Assembly: GCA_945876155.1 (NCBI GenBank)
Contig: CAMCMW010000022.1
Span: forward strand, 1 to 11,345
Source: an uncultured Ruminococcus sp.
GTDB taxonomy: Bacteria; Bacillota; Clostridia; Oscillospirales; Ruminococcaceae
DNA length: 11,345 nucleotides
Direction of reading: 5' to 3'
Position numbers and translations under genes: made by a program. Shown in pieces: positions 6,946 through 11,345 of this stretch; the first letter of the stretch is position 1; every line of letters begins with the position of its first letter. The notes beneath the pieces are model-generated. The model was not told the origin of the DNA. It saw nothing but the letters and a program-made list of their open reading frames with translations, and did not search any database.

Positions 6946-7953
6946 ATGAAAAAATTCACAAAATGTCTTGCAGTGATTTCGTCAGCGGTTATGGCGATGT
7001 CAGCAGGAGTTATGCAGGGTTCTGCCGCAATTGAGGATAAGGTTTATGATACGACCAGAACCAACCAGGACGGAAGTCTTTATCCTTACAGAGTATATGA
7101 TACCATGGAATACATGGGGATTATCTTCAAAATGGCTGATGATACAGTTCCGACAGCTGAGGAACTTGGCATTGACGGCGTTATAAAAAAATATGATGCA
7201 GTTAATTACGGTACAGGCTTGCTTGAAATGATTGCCGGCAAGGGCACAGGCTGGGGTGTAGAGGATGTTACTGAGCCTTCTGAAAATCAGTATACTGTTC
7301 AGACTGAATATATGATGAGCGAAGAAGAAGCAGAGGAATTAGCTAAAAAGCTTGTTGTTCGTGGTCTGGTTGAAGAAGCCGGTGTATGGTATTGGCATGT
7401 GGTCAGCAATGCGTACATCAATGTTGATGCGGGCTATTGCAATTCGGTTAATGTCTTTTTCAAAAATGAAGAGGACGCTGAGAATTTCAGCTTTGACAAA
7501 TATCCTGAAATAAAGGAAATGCTGAAATACAATGAATACGGCGACAGTGATGTAAGCGGTTCAAGAGTCGGACTCTCCTGTTATACGGATTCTTCAGATT
7601 ATAAAGATACTGAGAAAAACACTTTTGACACCATGGGACTTTATAATGATGTACAGGCACTTAATGACGTCCTGACAAGCAGATATGATGAAATTGAAAA
7701 GGTTGATTTGACCTATTGGCAGCTATATTCAGGCGGACAAACATCAAGCGCTGTTTACTCCGTTGAACCGACATGGGGCGACGCAACAAATGATGATGTG
7801 ATAAACCTCTACGATGCAATTGAGATTTCAAAGTACATCATGAACATCTCCGATATGGACGAGGACACAGTTCTCCTTGCCGACATCAACCGTGACGGTA
7901 AAACTGATATTTACGATGCTGTCAGAGTTGCTGAGAGTGTTCTGGAAAAATAA
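6946..7953 (+). CDS. Secreted dockerin type I protein, paralogue 1 (N-terminal module unknown)
   Basis: 335 residues from ATG 6946. Residues 1-27 are a Sec signal peptide (MKKFTKC n-region, hydrophobic core, GSA cleavage region), so the product is exported. Residues about 28-272 form a module I do not recognise. It contains an SEEEAEELAKKLVVRGLVEE helix (125-144) followed by a strand and a KNEEDAENFSFDKYPEIKEML segment (173-193), shared with the next two genes. Residues about 277-335 are a dockerin with two calcium loops: DATNDDVINLYD (279-290) and DINRDGKTDIYD (313-324). Dockerins bind cohesins on scaffoldins, so the protein probably joins a cellulosome-like complex at the cell surface. It is the most diverged of the three copies, but its dockerin is almost identical to theirs. 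Gap to the next gene: 16 nt. No catalytic motif seen. Confidence 0.9.
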   Translation: MKKFTKCLAVISSAVMAMSAGVMQGSAAIEDKVYDTTRTNQDGSLYPYRVYDTMEYMGIIFKMADDTVPTAEELGIDGVIKKYDAVNYGTGLLEMIAGKGTGWGVEDVTEPSENQYTVQTEYMMSEEEAEELAKKLVVRGLVEEAGVWYWHVVSNAYINVDAGYCNSVNVFFKNEEDAENFSFDKYPEIKEMLKYNEYGDSDVSGSRVGLSCYTDSSDYKDTEKNTFDTMGLYNDVQALNDVLTSRYDEIEKVDLTYWQLYSGGQTSSAVYSVEPTWGDATNDDVINLYDAIEISKYIMNISDMDEDTVLLADINRDGKTDIYDAVRVAESVLEK

Positions 7954-7969
7954 TAAGGAGGCTTGATTT

Positions 7970-8959
7970 ATGAAAAAATTCACAAAATGTCTTGCAGTGC
8001 TTTCGTCAGCGGTGATGGTGCTGTCAGCAGGTATCATGCAGGTTTCTGCCGGATTTGAAAGCAAAACCTATGACATAACAGTTACTAACTCAAATGGTAC
8101 TGTATCGGCAAAAAGAGTGTGCGAAAATGTTGTTTATTCCGGAATAGTTGTCACAATGCCGGACGGTGCAGAGCCGACAGCGGAAGAAATAGGAATTGAC
8201 TGTCCGATTCAGAAATATGAGGCGACAAACTATGGTAAGATTTCTGATTTCACCGGAGAAAATGGCGGCTGGGTATATGAGGAAACAGTTGAACCGGAAG
8301 AAAATCAGTATAAGCTCTATGTGGATACAATTATGAGCGAAGATGAGGCAATTGAATTTGCTAAAAAGCTTGTGATTCGTGGTATAGCAGAAAAGGCTGA
8401 TGTGCTGTATAATCATTACATTAGCAGTGGATCTATTTTCAGAGATGCTACTCACAGAAACTGGATTTTTATCAGCTTTACAGATGAAGAAGCCGCTGCT
8501 GATTTCAGCTTTGACAAATATCCGGAGATACAGGAAACTCTCAGATATACAGAGTATGACTTCAGTACAGGGAATTCAAATGCTATGACTGTATACGGTC
8601 TGGTTGATACTTCCTTATACTGTACAGAAAACCTCGCTTCAATAGAGCTTTATAATGATGTAAAAGCTTTGAATGATATTCTGACTGAAAAATATGATGA
8701 GATTGAAGGAGTAGATATATCATTTATGTATCAGACTTCAGCTGAAGAATCAAGCGCTGTTTACCCCATTGAACCAACATGGGGCGACGCAACAAATGAT
8801 GATGTGATAAACCTCTACGACGCAATTGAGATTTCAAAGTACATCATGAACATTTCCGACATGGACGAGGACACAGTTTTACTTGCTGACATTAACCGTG
8901 ACGGTAAAACTGATATTTACGATGCTATCAGAGTGGCTGAGCGTGTTCTGGAAAAATAA
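7970..8959 (+). CDS. Secreted dockerin type I protein, paralogue 2
   Basis: 329 residues; GGAGG lies in the 16-nt gap after paralogue 1, nine bases before ATG 7970. Signal peptide 1-27 with cleavage region QVSA/GF. The unrecognised module spans about 28-266. It includes SGIVVTMPDGAEPTAEEIG (57-75), EDEAIEFAKKLVIRGIAEKA (124-143) with a following strand, and TDEEAAADFSFDKYPEI (171-187); the alternation of helix and strand might suit a small alpha/beta fold, which is only a guess. The dockerin occupies 271-329 with calcium loops at 273-284 and 307-318. Mature-chain cysteines are 51, 78 and 218. By eye about 24 substitutions separate it from paralogue 3 (about 93% identity) with no indel. It could be a cohesin-docked binding, inhibitor or structural protein; no enzyme motif supports a catalytic role. 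Confidence 0.9.
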   Translation: MKKFTKCLAVLSSAVMVLSAGIMQVSAGFESKTYDITVTNSNGTVSAKRVCENVVYSGIVVTMPDGAEPTAEEIGIDCPIQKYEATNYGKISDFTGENGGWVYEETVEPEENQYKLYVDTIMSEDEAIEFAKKLVIRGIAEKADVLYNHYISSGSIFRDATHRNWIFISFTDEEAAADFSFDKYPEIQETLRYTEYDFSTGNSNAMTVYGLVDTSLYCTENLASIELYNDVKALNDILTEKYDEIEGVDISFMYQTSAEESSAVYPIEPTWGDATNDDVINLYDAIEISKYIMNISDMDEDTVLLADINRDGKTDIYDAIRVAERVLEK

Positions 8960-8975
8960 TAGGGAGGTTTGATTT

Positions 8976-9965
8976 ATGAAAAAATTCACAAAATGTCTTG
9001 CGGTGCTTACATCTGCGATCATGGCACTGTCAGCAGGTATCATGCAGGTTTCTGCCGGATTTGAAAGCAAAACCTATGACATAACAGTTACTAACTCAAA
9101 TGGTACTGTATCAGTAAAAAGAGTTCTGGAAAGTGTTGTTTATTCCGGAATAGTAGTTACAATGCCGGACGGTGCAGAGCCGACAGCAGAAGAAATAGGA
9201 GTTGACTGTCCGATTCGGAAATATGAGGCGACAAACTACGGCATGATATCTGATTTTGCCGGAGAAAACGACGGCTGGGTATATGAGGAAACTATTGAAC
9301 CGGAAGAAAATCAGTATAAGCTCTATGTGGATACTATTATGAGCGAAGATGAGGCAATTGAATTTGCCAAAAAGCTTGTGATTCGTGGTATAGCAGAAAA
9401 GGCTGATGTACTGTATAACCATTATATTAGCAGTGGATATATTTCAAGAGATGCTATTCACAGAAACTGGATTTTCATCAGCTTTACAGATGAAGAAGCC
9501 GCTGCTGATTTCAGCTTTGAAAAATATCCGGAGATACAGGAAACTCTCAGATATACAGAGTATGACTTCAGTGCAGGAAATTCAAATGTTATGACTGTAT
9601 ACGGTCTGGTTGATACTTCCTTATACTGTACAGAAAACCTCGCTTCAATAGAGCTTTATAATGATGTAAAAGCTTTGAATGATATTCTGACTGAAAAATA
9701 TGATGAGATTGAAGGAGTAGATATATCATTTATGTATCCGGCTTCAGCTGAAGAATCAAGCGCTGTTTACTCTGTTGAACCAAAGTGGGGCGACGCAACA
9801 AATGACGATGTGATAAATCTCTACGATGCAATCGAAATTTCAAAATACATCATGAACATTTCCGACATGGATGAGGACACAGTTCTCCTTGCAGACATAA
9901 ACCGTGACGGTAAAACTGATATTTACGATGCTGTCAGAGTGGCTGAGCGTGTTCTGGAAAAATAA
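8976..9965 (+). CDS. Secreted dockerin type I protein, paralogue 3
   Basis: 329 residues, third gene of the tandem set, with GGAGG in a 16-nt spacer before ATG 8976. Architecture is the same as paralogue 2: signal peptide 1-27, unknown module about 28-266, dockerin 271-329. Differences from copy 2 cluster at the signal peptide, residues 47-107, a short patch near 155-161 (S to Y, F to S, T to I) and the linker just before the dockerin (YQT to YPA, PI to SV, T to K). Cys51 is replaced by Leu, leaving Cys78 and Cys218 in the mature chain as a possible disulphide pair. The dockerin itself is essentially unchanged, which implies that scaffold binding is retained while the front module drifts or diversifies. 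Transcription should end at the hairpin at 9997-10033. Confidence 0.9.
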   Translation: MKKFTKCLAVLTSAIMALSAGIMQVSAGFESKTYDITVTNSNGTVSVKRVLESVVYSGIVVTMPDGAEPTAEEIGVDCPIRKYEATNYGMISDFAGENDGWVYEETIEPEENQYKLYVDTIMSEDEAIEFAKKLVIRGIAEKADVLYNHYISSGYISRDAIHRNWIFISFTDEEAAADFSFEKYPEIQETLRYTEYDFSAGNSNVMTVYGLVDTSLYCTENLASIELYNDVKALNDILTEKYDEIEGVDISFMYPASAEESSAVYSVEPKWGDATNDDVINLYDAIEISKYIMNISDMDEDTVLLADINRDGKTDIYDAVRVAERVLEK

Positions 9966-9996
9966 TCGCTATCTCCTTTTTCACTATTTATATAAA

Positions 9997-10033
9997 TCAG
10001 CCGGTGTTTTGAAATGCCGGCTGAATTTTTTTT
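9997..10033 (+). terminator. Intrinsic terminator of the dockerin cluster
   Basis: TCAGCCGG (9997-10004) pairs exactly with CCGGCTGA (10017-10024) around a 12-nt loop, followed by eight T residues (10026-10033). It lies 31 bp after the last dockerin stop and 20 bp before the smpB promoter. Confidence 0.9.
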
Positions 10034-10052
10034 AATTATCGCAAAAAAATAC

Positions 10053-10081
10053 TTGACAAATTTGTTCAGATGTAGTATAAT
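10053..10081 (+). promoter_or_regulatory. Sigma-A-type promoter of smpB (and probably ssrA)
   Basis: Consensus -35 TTGACA (10053-10058), 17-bp spacer and consensus -10 TATAAT (10076-10081). Transcription should begin near 10088, about 24 nt before the smpB start codon. Confidence 0.92.
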
Positions 10082-10096
10082 AAAGTACTCTCAGAA

Positions 10097-10103
10097 AAGG
10101 AGG
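10097..10103 (+). promoter_or_regulatory. Ribosome binding site of smpB
   Basis: AAGGAGG eight bases before ATG 10112; a near-perfect Shine-Dalgarno sequence that fixes the start. Confidence 0.85.
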
Positions 10104-10111
10104 TAATATTC

Positions 10112-10570
10112 ATGGGAACTGAAAACTTTAAAACAATAACTGAAAACCGAAAAGCAAGACATGAGTATTTCGTTCTTGAGAGCATGGAAACCGGCATTGA
10201 ACTTGTGGGTACTGAGGTCAAATCCCTCAGGCAGGGACAGGTCAATCTGAAAGACAGCTGGTGTTCCATTGACAACGGTGAACTTTTTATCAAGGGTATG
10301 CACATTTCTCCATACGAAAAAGGAAATATCTTTAACCGTGACCCTATGAGAGTAAGAAAACTGCTTATGCACAAAAATGAAATAAACCGCCTTTTCGGTA
10401 AGGTCAAACAGGACGGTCTGACGCTGATTCCTCTGTCACTTTACTTTAAAGGCTCAAGGGTTAAGGTACAGCTGGGACTGTGCAAGGGTAAAAAGCTTTA
10501 CGACAAGCGTGAGGACGCTGCTAAAAAAGATGCAAAGCGCCAGATTGAACGCGCGGTCAAAAACCACTGA
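10112..10570 (+). CDS. smpB: SsrA-binding protein SmpB
   Basis: 152 residues, the normal SmpB length. SmpB binds the tRNA-like end of tmRNA and brings it to ribosomes stalled on messages lacking a stop codon, acting in place of a codon-anticodon pair. Family signatures are present: [10 protein letters not shown] (11-20), [13 protein letters not shown] (28-40), [17 protein letters not shown] (64-80), [10 protein letters not shown] (82-91), [10 protein letters not shown] (126-135) and a basic C-terminal tail (138-152) that enters the mRNA channel. The usual NHDP-x-R motif reads NRDPMR here, a small deviation. The tmRNA gene starts 3 nt after the stop codon, so both partners of trans-translation sit in one transcription unit. 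Confidence 0.98.
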   Translation: MGTENFKTITENRKARHEYFVLESMETGIELVGTEVKSLRQGQVNLKDSWCSIDNGELFIKGMHISPYEKGNIFNRDPMRVRKLLMHKNEINRLFGKVKQDGLTLIPLSLYFKGSRVKVQLGLCKGKKLYDKREDAAKKDAKRQIERAVKNH

Positions 10571-10573
10571 TAT

Positions 10574-10944
10574 GGGGGCGTAAAGGTTTCGACGGGGACT
10601 TTGAACCACAATAAGCGAGTAGAGCCGGTGTATACTCTTTAAACTGCGCCACGTTTAAATATAAACGCTAGAAAAAACATTACTGTAAGCACAAGAAACT
10701 TACAGGTAGCAGCCTAAGTCTGCTACTGTCCTCCTTTTGAGTACCACGGCAAAAGCTTGGGCATCGACTTAGTGGTGAACGTTCTTCCGGTTCGCTCCAA
10801 CCGGCTGAATGTACCCGGAGCTACTGACACTGTCAGCCTGTTTGTCGGCGGTCAGCAGAGGGAATGCTAAACGATAAACTACACTCGTAGAAAGTTGTGC
10901 GGATTGGCTCTCGGACACGGGTTCGACTCCCGTCGCCTCCACCA
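10574..10944 (+). ncRNA. ssrA: tmRNA (transfer-messenger RNA)
   Basis: 371 nt. The 5' end GGGGGCG (10574-10580) pairs with CGCCTCC (10934-10940), with one G-U pair, followed by A and an encoded CCA (10942-10944) to form the acceptor stem. The 5' region GGTTTCGACGGGG and the T-arm GGGTTCGACTCCC are the standard tmRNA tRNA-like elements. A candidate PK1 follows at about 10621-10650, then the tag frame, then a hairpin GTAGCAG/CTGCTAC (10706-10712/10720-10726) with the stop codon in its loop, as expected for P5. Downstream pseudoknot regions complete the RNA. Together with SmpB it rescues stalled ribosomes and tags the nascent peptide for proteolysis. The 3-nt gap to smpB implies RNase P processing of a shared transcript. 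Confidence 0.97.
10667..10717 (+). other. tmRNA proteolysis tag frame
   Basis: The frame ending GTA GCA GCC TAA (stop 10715-10717) gives the expected hydrophobic ...VAA end. Taking GCT at 10667 as resume codon, the tag reads ARKNITVSTRNLQVAA (16 residues). The terminal VAA and stop are well supported. The resume codon is inferred from its Ala identity and its distance of 16 nt from the likely PK1; a nearby in-frame codon is possible. Confidence 0.65.
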
Positions 10945-10949
10945 TATTA

Positions 10950-10980
10950 GCACTCTAATTTTGATACAAAATTAGGGTGC
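10950..10980 (+). terminator. Intrinsic terminator after ssrA
   Basis: GCACTCTAATTTTG (10950-10963) pairs with CAAAATTAGGGTGC (10967-10980), 14 bp with a single T-G wobble and a 3-nt loop, followed by a T-rich tract (10981-10990). It begins 6 nt after the tmRNA CCA end. Confidence 0.88.
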
Positions 10981-11151
10981 ATTTATTTTTGCCCAAACAA
11001 CGCTGTTACGGTATTTCCTCTCAATTCAGAAACGATAGGTCGGATATGTGCAGTAATTCTGAAACGATAGGGGGTGCAAAATTCAATTCCGAAACGATAA
11101 CCCCTACCAATCGTTTTTTTATTGAATTTCCGTGAAAAAAAGGGTGCATTT
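10974..11151. repeat. 11-bp direct repeat flanking the repeat array
   Basis: AGGGTGCATTT is present at 10974-10984 (end of the ssrA terminator stem) and again at 11141-11151, bracketing the three-copy array. The core GGGTGCA also occurs at 11072-11078. It could be a target or attachment duplication, or additional binding sites. Confidence 0.55.
11023..11099. repeat. Three spaced direct copies of a 15-bp repeat
   Basis: AATTCNGAAACGATA occurs at 11023-11037, 11055-11069 and 11085-11099, with N = A, T and C and spacers of 17 and 15 bp. A partial inverted copy (ATCGTTTT, from 11110) follows the third. The regular spacing of about 1.5 helical turns between copies suggests a protein-binding array, for example recombinase or transposase sites at the end of an element. 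Identity of the binder is not known. Rest of 10991-11164: no supported gene. Confidence 0.75.
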
Positions 11152-11164
11152 GCAAAAATGGCAT

Positions 11165-11221
11165 AAAAACACCCCACCAGGCAAGCAGACCATAATCCAG
11201 TCTGCCAGCCCAGTGGGGTGT
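11165..11221 (-). terminator. Intrinsic terminator of the recombinase gene
   Basis: On the minus strand ACACCCCAC (11221-11213) pairs with GTGGGGTGT (11177-11169), with an inner GCAGAC/GTCTGC arm (11185-11190/11200-11205), and five T residues follow (complement of 11165-11169). It begins 9 nt after the recombinase stop codon. Confidence 0.8.
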
Positions 11222-11229
11222 CGTCATAT

Positions 11230-11345
11230 CTATTTCACTGTTACTTCAATTCCGTTGCGGAACTTAAACAGCATTTCGCCGTCCAGCCCTGCAGTCACAT
11301 TTTCCACCATAATCCGCCACAGCTTTTCATCAAACTGCGGTAATG
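11230..11345 (-). CDS. Large serine recombinase family protein, C-terminal end only
   Basis: The gene runs in from the right edge on the minus strand; the last 37 codons and a TAG stop (complement of 11230-11232) are visible, first complete codon at 11343. The visible sequence starts LPQFDEKLWRIMVENVTAGL and ends with DGEMLFKFRNGIEV plus TVK. The pattern FDE-x-LW...LVE-x-VTV...F-x-F-(K/R)-(D/N)-G-x-EI closes many clostridial large serine recombinases, the enzymes that integrate and excise mobile elements. The catalytic serine domain is outside the window, so activity cannot be judged. The gene converges on ssrA and is followed by its own terminator and by a strip with spaced repeats, fitting the end of an integrated element. 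Confidence 0.7.
   Translation of the reverse strand, partial: LPQFDEKLWRIMVENVTAGLDGEMLFKFRNGIEVTVK

Larger units (their letters stand above)
7954..9965 (+). repeat. Tandem duplication, two 1006-bp units
   Basis: Units 7954-8959 and 8960-9965 each comprise a 16-nt spacer with its ribosome binding site plus a 990-nt gene. They align from end to end without insertions or deletions, and long stretches are identical. Paralogue 1 with its upstream region is a more diverged third unit. Confidence 0.9.

Noticed and set aside
8090..8455. Minus-strand frames inside dockerin genes 2 and 3 (also 9111-9422)
   Set aside because: They recur in both copies only because the sense genes are duplicated; no start signals or domains support them.
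10545..10573. Own promoter for ssrA (TTGAAC at 10545, TGATAT at 10568)
   Set aside because: The -10 matches only three of six bases and would start transcription inside the mature tmRNA.
11023..11099. Short CRISPR array
   Set aside because: Repeats are only 15 bp with a variable position, there are three copies, spacers are 15-17 bp, and no cas genes are present.
10983..11227. Small minus-strand open frames between ssrA and the recombinase
   Set aside because: They run through the terminator hairpin and the repeat array, have no ribosome binding site and match no known protein type.

Overview
The window looks like a chromosomal segment of a Ruminococcus-like gut or rumen Clostridium (Oscillospiraceae). 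Three secreted proteins end in type I dockerins, the gat genes are in clostridial gatC-gatA-gatB order, ribosome binding sites are strong GGAGG types, promoters are TTGACA/TATAAT, and the base composition is moderately AT-rich. No species is assigned.

Layout. Positions 1-431 hold the 3' end of a GH31 alpha-glycosidase. It is followed on the + strand by a small bacterial PH-domain protein with a Cys/Asp-rich tail (493-903) and an FkbM-family methyltransferase (931-1998). A probably bidirectional terminator (2006-2035) separates these from a leftward operon, gatC-gatA-gatB (6679 down to 2037), driven by a good sigma-A-type promoter at 6718-6746. The third gene is unusual. Its 956-residue product is a complete GatB joined by a flexible linker to a complete archaeal-type aspartyl-tRNA synthetase. 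The operon would therefore encode, in three polypeptides, the enzymes that make Asn-tRNA(Asn) indirectly: Asp is charged onto tRNA(Asn), then amidated by GatCAB. This is effectively a covalently linked transamidosome, and it is the most striking feature of the window.

Divergently from gatC, three tandem paralogous genes (6946-9965) encode secreted proteins with a signal peptide, an unrecognised module of about 240 residues and a C-terminal dockerin. Copies 2 and 3 form an indel-free 1006-bp tandem duplication. Copy 1 is more diverged in its body but nearly identical in the dockerin and start of the signal peptide. They probably dock on a cohesin scaffold made elsewhere in the genome.

After a terminator (9997-10033) comes the trans-translation pair: smpB (10112-10570, good promoter) and ssrA tmRNA (10574-10944), only 3 nt apart and probably cotranscribed. 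Beyond the tmRNA terminator (10950-10980) lies a non-coding strip with three spaced copies of a 15-bp repeat, an 11-bp direct repeat and a terminator. It ends in the tail of a leftward large serine recombinase cut by the window edge (11230-11345). This suggests a mobile element lodged next to ssrA.
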